DNA from: Candidatus Cloacimonadota bacterium
Lineage (GTDB): Bacteria; Cloacimonadota; Cloacimonadia; Cloacimonadales; TCS61
Assembly (NCBI GenBank): GCA_030620155.1
Contig: JAUXFF010000004.1
Coordinates: forward strand, 1 to 48,238
Reading direction: 5' to 3'
Length of the DNA stretch: 48,238 bases
Shown here: positions 1-9,318 of the stretch, piece after piece
Position numbering within the stretch: the first letter of the stretch is position 1
Layout of the letters: each line of letters opens with the position of its first letter
The notes under the pieces: model-generated
Told to the model about the DNA's origin: nothing
The model's database searches: none
What the model saw: the letters and a program-made list of their open reading frames with translations, nothing else
Position numbers and translations under genes: made by a program

Positions 1-2
1 GA

Positions 3-194
3 CAGGACCTTCAAGGTAAAGGTTTGAATTCCCTTTTGTTTAATGAGCTTCACAAAACCTATATTAAAAACAATATCACCAAGGCAGAATCAAACCCGGA
101 ACTGGAAAGTAACACCAGGGTTCAAGCTCAATGGAAACTTTTTGAAAAGAGACAGCACAAGAGAAGAAGGTGTTATATAAAACATTTCGAATAA
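3..194 (+). CDS. C-terminal fragment of a GNAT-like N-acetyltransferase / conserved hypothetical protein (5' end outside window)
   Basis: Frame open from base 3: QDLQGKGLNSLLFNELHKTYIKNNITKAESNPELESNTRVQAQWKLFEKRQHKRRRCYIKHFE*; pattern resembles GNAT-type tails ('AE.NPELE.N..VQ..W..FEKRQHKRRR'). Confidence 0.6.
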   Translation, partial: QDLQGKGLNSLLFNELHKTYIKNNITKAESNPELESNTRVQAQWKLFEKRQHKRRRCYIKHFE

Positions 195-299
195 AAAAAC
201 TAAGAAGGGGATAATTTGGGGAAAAGAATCATGAAACAAGCTGTCCGGAGAAAAAAAACTAAACTCAGTCATTTTAATAAAGTAATCTTAGTTCCAAAC

Positions 300-325
300 A
301 ATTTCCCCGAGAAAAAGGGGAAATT
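300..325. other. Perfect 9-bp inverted repeat (AATTTCCCC-gagaaaaa-GGGGAAATT), possible weak terminator or leader hairpin
   Basis: Read directly; lies between the GNAT tail and the fakA-like gene. Confidence 0.5.
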
Positions 326-395
326 ATTCTGATTTTAAAAACCCTTGAAAGACATTATTGATGTAGCATAACGTTTTTAATAATTTGTAGGAAAA

Positions 396-2198
396 GTGTC
401 ATTAACTGCCTTTCAGACAGATAAAATTTTACACAATGCTTATAATCTTCTTTCCAGAGAGAAGAATACTATCAACGACCTTAATGTATTCCCCGTTCCG
501 GATGGTGATACAGGACTAAATATGACACTTACAATTCAAACAGCTTTAAACAGTCTGAAAAAGAAAGATATTGAAACTCTCTGCATTCGGGAATATTTAA
601 TGAATTTTGCCAATGGTATGATCCTTAATAGTAGAGGATGTTCAGGTGTTATTCTTGCTCTTTTCTGTAAAGGTATTGCCGAATCAGTTAAGCAGTCGGA
701 CCATTTAAATAATATTTCCAACTCAGAATTATCAGCAGCCTTCAGACTTGGTTACGAATTAGCTTATAAAGAAACGCCTTCTCCTTGTGAAGGTACTATG
801 TTGACAATGATGAAAGTGTTTGCAAACTATTTTGAGAAATTTACAAGAGAAAAAAATTCCACTCCATTTAGTATTATAAAAAAAATTATCCCAATTTTAG
901 AAAAAACATTGGAAAAAACTCCAGAAATGCTTCCAATCTTAAAAAAAGCAGGTGTTGTTGATTCCGGAGCAATGGGTTTTCTAGTTTTAATAAAGGGAGT
1001 GGCTTTAGAATTAGAATATAACCGCAGCATAATAAAACCTCTAATGACTACCGCTAATATTTTATTGATCAGTAAATATGTGCGCTCTTTTGTAACTCGA
1101 AAGAAATCCGGAAAACGGAATAAGCTGTTTAAGACAATTATACTTAATTACCAACCCAAAAGCATCACCAATTTCACATTATCCAATATTATTAAAATGT
1201 TCAACAACCTTGTACAAAAAAAAGATAATATAAAAATTGCCAAAGCAATAATCCAAAAGAGTGAAGACCTTGTAGAATCCTGGAGTTCCAATATTCAGTA
1301 TAGATACTGCACAGAATTCATCATGGAAGCTAACCATATTAATAAACAAAATTTAAAATCTCAATTAAATAATTGGGGTGACAGTTTGATTATAATTGAA
1401 TCTGAAGATATCTATAAAATCCATATTCATACTAATAAACCAAAATCACTTCTTAAATTATGTGAGGCATGGGGAAAGATCACTTTCACTAAAGTAGATG
1501 ATATGAAAAAACAACATCATAATCTTACCTCTCAGGATAAAGCTTATTATGATAAGGATAATGCTGTTCTTTTCATTGTGAATGGTGATGGTTTTGCAGA
1601 AATTTTAAAAGGATTGGGAGCAACAGACATACTTATTTATAAGAAAGTTAAACCTTCTGTAAATCAGGTTCAGAACGCCATAATTAAGACCAGAGCGAAA
1701 AATGTCATAATTGCGGCAGATAATACTGATATCCTGCCCAGCCTTAAATCCGCTATTACTTTGTGTAAAAGCAATATTGAATTAATTGAAACCGGCAGCA
1801 TCATCCAACTTATAAGCATGATGTATAATTATTCGGATTCTTTTGATGTGATGCAGAACGCAAATATTATGAGAGATAACCTTGATAACGTTAAATTCTG
1901 TAAAATTGCCCGGGCAACAAGAAGTTTCAATGAAGATCTTATCTTTATGGAAAAAGGAGACTTTTTTACAATTTATAATAATAAGATTATTCTCTCTTCA
2001 AAAAATATCCAAGATATTTTGATACAATCTATTAATAAACTTAAAGGAGAAGAATCACTGATAAGTCTTTATTGTGCTGAAATGGGGAAAAATAAGAGTG
2101 AGATTCTTTACCTGATGCAATCTACTTTCCGGAATATTAGCTTTGAAACTTATTATGGAGGTCAAAATAAATTTAATTATTATATTACTTTTGAATAA
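396..2198 (+). CDS. fakA: DAK2 domain / fatty-acid kinase catalytic subunit-like protein (YloV/FakA family), GTG start
   Basis: N-terminal 'NDLNVFPVPDGDTGLNMTLT', 'SRGCSGVIL', 'KAGVVDSGAMGF' DAK2 motifs; followed by a DegV gene. Confidence 0.8.
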   Translation: MSLTAFQTDKILHNAYNLLSREKNTINDLNVFPVPDGDTGLNMTLTIQTALNSLKKKDIETLCIREYLMNFANGMILNSRGCSGVILALFCKGIAESVKQSDHLNNISNSELSAAFRLGYELAYKETPSPCEGTMLTMMKVFANYFEKFTREKNSTPFSIIKKIIPILEKTLEKTPEMLPILKKAGVVDSGAMGFLVLIKGVALELEYNRSIIKPLMTTANILLISKYVRSFVTRKKSGKRNKLFKTIILNYQPKSITNFTLSNIIKMFNNLVQKKDNIKIAKAIIQKSEDLVESWSSNIQYRYCTEFIMEANHINKQNLKSQLNNWGDSLIIIESEDIYKIHIHTNKPKSLLKLCEAWGKITFTKVDDMKKQHHNLTSQDKAYYDKDNAVLFIVNGDGFAEILKGLGATDILIYKKVKPSVNQVQNAIIKTRAKNVIIAADNTDILPSLKSAITLCKSNIELIETGSIIQLISMMYNYSDSFDVMQNANIMRDNLDNVKFCKIARATRSFNEDLIFMEKGDFFTIYNNKIILSSKNIQDILIQSINKLKGEESLISLYCAEMGKNKSEILYLMQSTFRNISFETYYGGQNKFNYYITFE

Positions 2199-2210
2199 GG
2201 GGGATAAGTA

Positions 2211-3089
2211 ATGAAAAAGAAAATCCTGGTTATTACTGCGGATAATCTTGGTATTGCAAATGAACAGATAAACTATAAAAATGTAGAAATCCTTAAATAT
2301 CCTGTAATAATTGATGACAAGGAATATCGCGAAAGTCAAGAATATACAGCCCGATATTTAATCGATCGTTTAAGGAAGGAAAAAGTAACAGTACACACAC
2401 AAGCCCTGGTTAAGGAAGATTTAGTTGAAGTTATTGAGGCTAATAAAGATAAGTTCGATATTATCATTAATTTACTAATGAGCTGCAATTTGTCTGCTGC
2501 AACTTACCAGATGGCGGAAATAGTAAGAAAAGAATATCAGGATATTATCCCAATTATTAATATTGATACCAAACAAGTTGTTTCAGGGATAGGTTTAAAT
2601 CTTCTTATGTTAATAGAGTTGATAAAAACTACAAAGGATATAAATGAAATTATAAAAGAATTGAAAAACAATATTAAGAACACTTTTACTTATTTATGTC
2701 TGCCTGATCTTAATTTTCTTTACAGAGGTGGAAGAATCGGTAGAGCAAAATCATTAATGGGTTCTATACTAAGAATAATACCTGTAGTAGGATTGTTTGG
2801 AGATGAAGCAGATTCGGGATTTCTACCTGTAGGAAAAGGAAGAACTTACCAGGCTGCAAATAGAATAATTATTGAAAATGTTAAACAAAAAATGATACAA
2901 AATGAAGTAGATAGTATAAAGTCAATTGTAATATTACATCTTGAGGACAATAATTCTCCCGAAATTGTAGATTTAGATAGACAGATAAAAATTAGTCTTA
3001 AATTTAGAAAAATGATACATGGTTATCCAAGATTATGTGAGGCTGTTCACGTAGGACCAGGTGCCTGGGTAGCAACATTTATATTATAA
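2211..3089 (+). CDS. DegV family protein (FakB-like fatty-acid-binding protein)
   Basis: DegV-type fold motifs ('TSxxx'-like region, 'LPDLNFLYRGGRIGRAKSLMGSILRIIPVV', 'VHVGPGAWVATF'). Confidence 0.85.
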   Translation: MKKKILVITADNLGIANEQINYKNVEILKYPVIIDDKEYRESQEYTARYLIDRLRKEKVTVHTQALVKEDLVEVIEANKDKFDIIINLLMSCNLSAATYQMAEIVRKEYQDIIPIINIDTKQVVSGIGLNLLMLIELIKTTKDINEIIKELKNNIKNTFTYLCLPDLNFLYRGGRIGRAKSLMGSILRIIPVVGLFGDEADSGFLPVGKGRTYQAANRIIIENVKQKMIQNEVDSIKSIVILHLEDNNSPEIVDLDRQIKISLKFRKMIHGYPRLCEAVHVGPGAWVATFIL

Positions 3090-3103
3090 AAAGGAAAAGA
3101 ATT

Positions 3104-3691
3104 ATGGAAATTTATAAGACAATTATTTTGGCAATTATTGCGTATTTTATTGGGTCGATTTCTTTCGGTTACATTATCACGAAGAAAATGACAGGAAAAG
3201 ATATTCGCAATCTGCGTGTAAAAAACGCCGGAGCTTTTAATGTTTTCCTTAATGTAAGTTCATTAATGGGAATTCTTGTTGGTTTATTGGATTGTTTCAA
3301 AACTCTCCTCATTGTTCTTGTCGCACAAGCTTGGGGTCTGGATACTTTTCACACAGTGGTTGCAGCCTCTTTCGGAATCATAGGGCACTGTTTTCCAATT
3401 TATTATAATTTTTATGGAGGAAAAGGAGCAGGTTCTGTAGTAGGGATATTTATCTATTTTATTCCTATTGAATTCCTGATAAGCATTGTGCCTGCTGCTT
3501 TAATTGCCTATATTATCCACAGACTGGGTACAACCCCTGTGTTCTTTATATTATTCTCACCTTTAATTGCTTTCCTGTTTAATAAGCCGGATCCTGTGGT
3601 TTACGCAATACTTTATGTAACTATCTTAACCTTAATTTTAAACCTGATTATTTTTATTTCAAAAAGAGATCGTAGAGTATTTACCGAGTAA
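3104..3691 (+). CDS. plsY: Glycerol-3-phosphate acyltransferase PlsY-like membrane protein
   Basis: 'YFIGSISFGYIITKKMTGKDIR', 'GHCFPIYYNFYGGKGAG' motifs; motif 1 is atypical. Confidence 0.75.
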   Translation: MEIYKTIILAIIAYFIGSISFGYIITKKMTGKDIRNLRVKNAGAFNVFLNVSSLMGILVGLLDCFKTLLIVLVAQAWGLDTFHTVVAASFGIIGHCFPIYYNFYGGKGAGSVVGIFIYFIPIEFLISIVPAALIAYIIHRLGTTPVFFILFSPLIAFLFNKPDPVVYAILYVTILTLILNLIIFISKRDRRVFTE

Positions 3692-3905
3692 AATTCCAAA
3701 AAATCTTCATTAAAAAAAATCTATAAAGTCTATTTAACAGGTTTAATTTGTGGCTTAATTATCTCATTTAAATACAATTCTAAAAATTAAATAATCCTTG
3801 ACAGTCAAGACACCAATTTCAGTTTGTTCCAGCCTTATCTCTAATAAGGTATGAAATAATGATTTATGAAGATATAAAGATGAAGTCATTGGGAAGGAGA
3901 TTTTG

Positions 3906-4046
3906 ATGAAAAGGACTTATCAACCTCACAATAGAAAACGGCGAAATAAGCACGGCTTTCGTTTACGCATGTCTACGAAGGCAGGAAGAAAAATATTAGC
4001 CAGACGAAGAGCAAAACGGAGAACTCGCTTAACCGTCTGCGATTAA
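3906..4046 (+). CDS. rpmH: 50S ribosomal protein L34
   Basis: 46 aa [46 protein letters not shown]; too short for the supplied ORF track. Confidence 0.97.
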   Translation: MKRTYQPHNRKRRNKHGFRLRMSTKAGRKILARRRAKRRTRLTVCD

Positions 4047-4373
4047 ATGAAATTTATTACCTCAAATAGAGACTACCAGAGAGTTTATGAAAATTGTAAA
4101 ATACTCAAAGGTAATCTCTTTATTTTTCTTATTCAGAAAGAAATTTCAGTAGATTCATTAAGTGTCGGGATCGTTGTTAGTAAAAAAGTCGGAAATGCTG
4201 TTGTGCGAAACAAAGTGAAAAGGCGTATAAAAGCATTTATTAAAGAGAATTCGGAAATTAAGCCAGTAAGTAAAAACATTATAATCAAAGCAAAACTCGA
4301 AGCTGGCTCCGCTAATTGGCAGGAAATTAAAGAAGATTTAACAGAGATATTTTTAAAAATACAACATTCATGA
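4047..4373 (+). CDS. rnpA: Ribonuclease P protein component
   Basis: '[27 protein letters not shown]' signature; starts immediately after the rpmH stop. Confidence 0.95.
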   Translation: MKFITSNRDYQRVYENCKILKGNLFIFLIQKEISVDSLSVGIVVSKKVGNAVVRNKVKRRIKAFIKENSEIKPVSKNIIIKAKLEAGSANWQEIKEDLTEIFLKIQHS

Positions 4374-4588
4374 GGATACTGAATAAAACTGCTTTATTAA
4401 TAATAAGGTTTTATAATAAGATTATATCACCTTTACTTCCTCCTTCCTGTCGTTTCACTCCGACTTGCAGTCAATATTCACAGCAGGCTTTTAAGAAATA
4501 TAATTTCTTTAAAGCATTAAAATTATCACTTGTCAGAATCTTAAAATGTCACCCCTTTCACAAGGGTGGATACGACCCTCTTCCATAA
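4370..4588 (+). CDS. yidD: Membrane protein insertion efficiency factor YidD
   Basis: '[61 protein letters not shown]'. Confidence 0.95.
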   Translation: MRILNKTALLIIRFYNKIISPLLPPSCRFTPTCSQYSQQAFKKYNFFKALKLSLVRILKCHPFHKGGYDPLP

Positions 4589-4601
4589 TAAGGAGTTATT
4601 G

Positions 4602-6224
4602 ATGGATAAAAAGACAATTTTAGCATTGATTTTAATCATGGTAGTTTTCTGGATCAGTAATGAACTTATCTGGAAAAAACAGAAACAACCACAACCTGTC
4701 TCTACCCAAGAACCTATTCCAACTGAAGTTGAGAAAAAAGAAGAAGTAAAAGAAGACATTCCTGAAACAGAGACTTTAACTGATAATATTCTCATTACAA
4801 GTGAATTAGAAACAGATATTGAAAATGATATAACAATAGAGAACGATTATGTTATATTCACCTTCAGTAATAAGGGAGGATTGATTAATTCAGTACTCCT
4901 TAAAAAATTCTTTCTCTCTGACCATGAAAATTTCGTAAATTTGATTCCCCAAGACCAGAACCTCTTAAATATCCAATTAGAAACTCAAGATGAAAATATT
5001 ATCAATCTATCAAACCAGGTTTTTCAATATCATATATCAGAAAATAAAGAAAAGGTGTTCTTCTTACTACAAACAGAAAAAGGTACTATCGAAAAAATAT
5101 TTACATTAACCGATGAGTATAATTTAGATTTTAATCTTAACATAGAAGGATTTGAAAATATAACAAGTTATCAATTGGCTTTAGACAGTGGTATTGCAGA
5201 CTCTGAAGAATATATTAAAAAACATCCGAAAGAAAAACTCAGAGACTACAAGGTCTTCACTCAAATTAATAATGAGATCGAAAAATTTTCCTTGTCAAAG
5301 CTAAAAAATAAAAAGGAAATATTTGGTAAAATTGACTGGGCAGCAGTTCGTTCTAAATATTTTGTTATGGGAATTTATCCTCATGAATTGATTGATGTAA
5401 ACAAAATTATAAGTTTTAATAATAACAACAGTCCCGCATTGAAATTAGGTGTTTCTGCGTCTCGAATCAATTTCAAACACGGATATAGTTTATATTTCGG
5501 TCCTTTAATTAATACAAATTTAGTAAGTTTCAAACCCGGATTTGAAAAGGTTCTTGAAGGTCCTTTTATTGAGGTTCTAAGACCGATCAGCAGTTTCTTT
5601 GCCTGGACTTTTAAAATTTTAAGAAATGTTACTTCCAGCTATGGTCTCATTATTATTATCGTAGCAGTCTTACTGAAAATAATTTTATATCCCCTGACAC
5701 ATAAGAGTTTCGAATCCACCCAAAAAATGCAGAAGATCAGTCCATTGATGAAAGAAATTCAAGCTAAATACAAAAGCGACCCCAGGACTATGAATCTGGA
5801 ATTGAAGAAATTATACAAGGAGCACGGGGTCAGTCCCTTGGGCGGATGTCTTCCGATGTTATTACAAATGCCTGTAATCTTTGCAATTTATCCTGTTGTA
5901 CGCTACTCTATCGATTTAAGGCAAAGCAATTTCTTATGGCTGCCCGACCTTTCGGAACCAGACCATCTGTTTATTTTACCGATTGCTATGGCAATATTTA
6001 TGTTTGTACAGCAGAAATTAATGTCTCCTTCCAAAGGTAAGTTAGCTGAAATGGATGAGAAACAACAGGCAGCTCAACAAAGTCAAAAAATGATGATGTA
6101 CTTAATGCCTGTCTTGATGTTCTTTATTTTCAAATCTCTTTCTTCAGGTTTAGTACTTTACTGGACTGTTTTCTCAATTATCGGTTCTATTCAACAGTAT
6201 TTTATTAAGAAAAAACTTAGTTGA
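4602..6224 (+). CDS. yidC: Membrane protein insertase YidC/Oxa1
   Basis: Start refined to MDKKTILALILIMVVFWISNE after AGGAG; Oxa1 domain 'KMQKISPLMKEIQAKYKSDP...GGCLPMLLQMPVIFAIYPV'. Confidence 0.95.
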   Translation: MDKKTILALILIMVVFWISNELIWKKQKQPQPVSTQEPIPTEVEKKEEVKEDIPETETLTDNILITSELETDIENDITIENDYVIFTFSNKGGLINSVLLKKFFLSDHENFVNLIPQDQNLLNIQLETQDENIINLSNQVFQYHISENKEKVFFLLQTEKGTIEKIFTLTDEYNLDFNLNIEGFENITSYQLALDSGIADSEEYIKKHPKEKLRDYKVFTQINNEIEKFSLSKLKNKKEIFGKIDWAAVRSKYFVMGIYPHELIDVNKIISFNNNNSPALKLGVSASRINFKHGYSLYFGPLINTNLVSFKPGFEKVLEGPFIEVLRPISSFFAWTFKILRNVTSSYGLIIIIVAVLLKIILYPLTHKSFESTQKMQKISPLMKEIQAKYKSDPRTMNLELKKLYKEHGVSPLGGCLPMLLQMPVIFAIYPVVRYSIDLRQSNFLWLPDLSEPDHLFILPIAMAIFMFVQQKLMSPSKGKLAEMDEKQQAAQQSQKMMMYLMPVLMFFIFKSLSSGLVLYWTVFSIIGSIQQYFIKKKLS

Positions 6225-6233
6225 GGTTTACAA

Positions 6234-6893
6234 ATGAAAATCATCGAAAGACAAGGTAAATCTGCTTCCAGAATCACAGAAGATTTTATGAAAGAATTTA
6301 ATCTGAAACTGGATAATTTTAAATTTGAAGTTATAGAAGAAGGTTCCAGCGGTATTTTTGGTATGTTCAACAATAAACCAGCAAAAGTAAAATTTTATCT
6401 GCCTGATATTTCCGAAAACATAAAAACCCTTGCTGAAGGTCTTCTTAACAGACTGAATGTGAGTTACCTTGAAATAAAAGTATCATTTAATGATAATGCA
6501 TACACTGTTGAAATACTGGGAACTAAAGACCCGGGATTCATTATAGGAAAAGAGGCCAAACTCTTAAACAGTATTCAGTACATTCTGAATCAAATGACAA
6601 ATAAGCAGGAAAAGAAACACTTAATCGTCAGAGTGGATGTAAATGGATACAGAAACAGAAGAAAAGAAGCTCTGATCTCAAAAGTAAAAAATATCTCTGA
6701 AAAAGTTAAGAAAAACGGTAAAAGTATTACATTAGAACCTCTTCATGCTGCTAACAGAAGGATAGTTCATCAATTTATTGAAAAAGACAGCAAAGTAAAA
6801 ACCAAAACTGTTGGTGAAGGTGAATTTAAAAGGGTTGTTATTCTGCCAGCAGGCAGGAATAAAACCAGACATGGAAGTGAGAGAACAAATTAA
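6234..6893 (+). CDS. jag: Jag/KhpB RNA-binding protein (Jag-N, KH, R3H)
   Basis: 'EEGSSGIFGMFNNKPAKV' Jag-N, 'GFIIGKEAKLLNSIQYILNQMTNK' KH, 'PLHAANRRIVHQFIEKD' R3H-like. Confidence 0.9.
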   Translation: MKIIERQGKSASRITEDFMKEFNLKLDNFKFEVIEEGSSGIFGMFNNKPAKVKFYLPDISENIKTLAEGLLNRLNVSYLEIKVSFNDNAYTVEILGTKDPGFIIGKEAKLLNSIQYILNQMTNKQEKKHLIVRVDVNGYRNRRKEALISKVKNISEKVKKNGKSITLEPLHAANRRIVHQFIEKDSKVKTKTVGEGEFKRVVILPAGRNKTRHGSERTN

Positions 6894-7683
6894 TATTGGA
6901 AATATTACCTGTTCCTTAATCTCAGCAGGTACTCTCTGGGCAGATGGTGGAGCCGCTATGGGAGTTCTGCCACAAACAATCTGGCGAAAATTTTTAGAAA
7001 CTGATAATAAGAACCGTATAAAATTAGCTCTGAATTTACTTCTCATGCAAACCAGTAAAGAAAATATACTTGTAGATACAGGTGTTGGAAATAAAATAAC
7101 TCCCAAAATTAGAAAAATATATAATCCTTCCAATTTTGAACTTCTGGAAAATCTGAGCAAAAAAGGGTTGAAAAAAGAAGATATTCATGTTGTGATTCTA
7201 ACTCATCTTCATTTCGACCATGCTGGTGGAATAACTTCCATTTTTAAAGGAGAAAAAAAACTCACATTTCCTAACGCTCTTCATATTATTCAGAAAAAGG
7301 AATGGGAAACAGCAAAAAATCCGGATGAACTGAATAAGGCTTCTTATAATTTTAAAGATGATATTTCTCTCCTTGAAGCCTCCAATAATTATAAACTTAT
7401 ATCCGGAGACTATCAATTAACTCCGGAAATAAAACTCGAACTGGTTGAAGGACACTCTGAAGGAATGCAGGTTGTAAGAATTGAAAGCGAAAATAAACTG
7501 GCTTACTATGCCGGTGATATAATCCCCCTGGAAGCGCATAAACATTTATCTGTAACATCCGCTTATGATATAAACAGGAAAGACACGTTTGAAGCTAAAA
7601 AGAAGATCCTGCAAAAATTAGATCTAAATAGCGGTATTTTATTTCTGAACCACGATATAAAAAAGAAAATTATAACTTTTTAA
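6871..7683 (+). CDS. MBL-fold metallo-hydrolase
   Basis: 'VVILTHLHFDHAGGI', 'GHSEGMQVVRIE', 'YYAGDIIP'; start refined to MEVREQINIG, overlapping jag by 23 bp. Confidence 0.85.
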   Translation: MEVREQINIGNITCSLISAGTLWADGGAAMGVLPQTIWRKFLETDNKNRIKLALNLLLMQTSKENILVDTGVGNKITPKIRKIYNPSNFELLENLSKKGLKKEDIHVVILTHLHFDHAGGITSIFKGEKKLTFPNALHIIQKKEWETAKNPDELNKASYNFKDDISLLEASNNYKLISGDYQLTPEIKLELVEGHSEGMQVVRIESENKLAYYAGDIIPLEAHKHLSVTSAYDINRKDTFEAKKKILQKLDLNSGILFLNHDIKKKIITF

Positions 7684-7768
7684 TTTATCAAATTTGTGGT
7701 TCGATCTTTCTTTTGTATTCAGTTTGTTATATAAAAATTTCAATTTGTTGATAGATAAGATTTATAAT

Positions 7769-9307
7769 TTATTCCCAGAACTTCCTGTCCAGACTGCGAT
7801 ATTGCACAGCTTCACTTATATGACTTGCTTTTATTTTTTCATTTATTTCCAGATCTGCAATTGTCCTGCTTACTTTAAGTATACGATCATACGCACGGGC
7901 TGAGAGTCCCATTTTATCCATTGCCATCCTGAGAAGGTCTTTGCTTTCGGAATCCAATTCGCAATATTTTCTTATCAGTTTAGGATTCATTTGAGAATTA
8001 CTGAATATTTTTTCTTTCTCGAATCTCTTCAATTGGATATTCCTGGATTCGTTAACTCTTTTTCTGATATCTTCCGATTTTTCTCCTGTAGGTAATGCAC
8101 TCAATTCCTCGTACTTTACCGCCGGAACTTCTACATGAATATCAATCCTGTCCAGCAATGGTCCTGAGATTTTTGAGCGGTATCTTTGAATATTAGAGAT
8201 CGTGCACAGACAGGAATGTCCTTCGATATTGCTACCATAATATCCACATGGGCAGGGATTCATTGAAGCAACCATCATGAATTTAGCAGGGAATTCAAGG
8301 CTTTGTGTTGCCCTGGAAATAGTCACGATTTCATCTTCCAATGGCTGTCGCAGAACTTCCAGAACGGATTTCTTAAACTCGGGAAGCTCATCTAGAAAAA
8401 GGACACCGTTGTGAGAAAGTGATACTTCTCCCGGCTTAGGATAGCTGCCACCACCTATTAGAGCTACATCACTTATTGTATGATGTGGAGAACGGAAAGG
8501 TCTGCTCGTAACAACTCCTTTCTTACTGATAATCAAACCTGCTACTGAATGTATCTTAGTTGTTTCCAATGATTCTTCCAGGGTCAATTCAGATAATATG
8601 GTAGGAATTCTTCTTGCCAGCATAGTTTTACCTGAACCCGGTGGACCTATCATCAGAACATTGTGCCCCCCGGCTGCAGCCACTTCCAATGCTCTTTTCA
8701 CATGAAACTGCCCCTTAACATCAAACATATCTAGTGCACTCTTATTTAATTGTGAAAAGATCTTCTTTTTATCTACCTTGAAAGGTTGAATCTCTATCTT
8801 ATTTTCCATGAAATTAACAGCTTCATTCAAACAAGTAACCGGATAAACATTTAATCCGTCAATAATTGCTGCTTCCTTGGCATTTTCATAAGGTAATATC
8901 AAACCATCCAGCTTATCTTTCCAAACTGACACAGCAATAGGTAAGACCCCCCTGATTGGACGAAGATTACCGTCCAATGACAGTTCACCTATCAAAGCAT
9001 ATCTTTCCAAAATACTCGATTTCATCTGGTTAGATGCAGAAATCAAAGCTAAGGCTGTAGGTAAGTCTAATGCTACACCTTCTTTCTTGATATCGGCAGG
9101 TGCCAGGTTTACCGTGTAATTATGGGTGGGAAAACGATAGCCGGAATTCTTTATCGCTGCAGATACTCGATCGCGACTTTCTTTTACCGAATTAGATGGC
9201 AAACCGACAATAGAGAACTTGAATAATCCCCCCTTTATATCAGCTTCAACTGTGATCTGCTGTGCATCTATTCCCTGAATAGCATATGAAATAGTTTTTC
9301 CATACAT
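7769..9307 (-). CDS. comM: YifB/ComM family Mg-chelatase-like AAA ATPase
   Basis: 'GLPSNSVKESRDRVSAAIKNSGYRFP', Walker A 'IGPPGSGKTMLARRIPTILP', 'GVLFLDELPEF', 'CPCGYYG'. Confidence 0.93.
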   Translation of the reverse strand: MYGKTISYAIQGIDAQQITVEADIKGGLFKFSIVGLPSNSVKESRDRVSAAIKNSGYRFPTHNYTVNLAPADIKKEGVALDLPTALALISASNQMKSSILERYALIGELSLDGNLRPIRGVLPIAVSVWKDKLDGLILPYENAKEAAIIDGLNVYPVTCLNEAVNFMENKIEIQPFKVDKKKIFSQLNKSALDMFDVKGQFHVKRALEVAAAGGHNVLMIGPPGSGKTMLARRIPTILSELTLEESLETTKIHSVAGLIISKKGVVTSRPFRSPHHTISDVALIGGGSYPKPGEVSLSHNGVLFLDELPEFKKSVLEVLRQPLEDEIVTISRATQSLEFPAKFMMVASMNPCPCGYYGSNIEGHSCLCTISNIQRYRSKISGPLLDRIDIHVEVPAVKYEELSALPTGEKSEDIRKRVNESRNIQLKRFEKEKIFSNSQMNPKLIRKYCELDSESKDLLRMAMDKMGLSARAYDRILKVSRTIADLEINEKIKASHISEAVQYRSLDRKFWE

Positions 9308-9318
9308 TGTATATCTCC

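Noticed and set aside
90-272. 60-aa minus-strand ORF at the left edge
   Set aside because: Antisense to the GNAT-like tail (3-194) and hydrophobic low-complexity; no support.
3797-3802. TTGACA (in palindrome CTTGACAGTCAAG) as a promoter for rpmH
   Set aside because: No convincing -10 element at the right spacing; in AT-rich DNA this is too weak to call.
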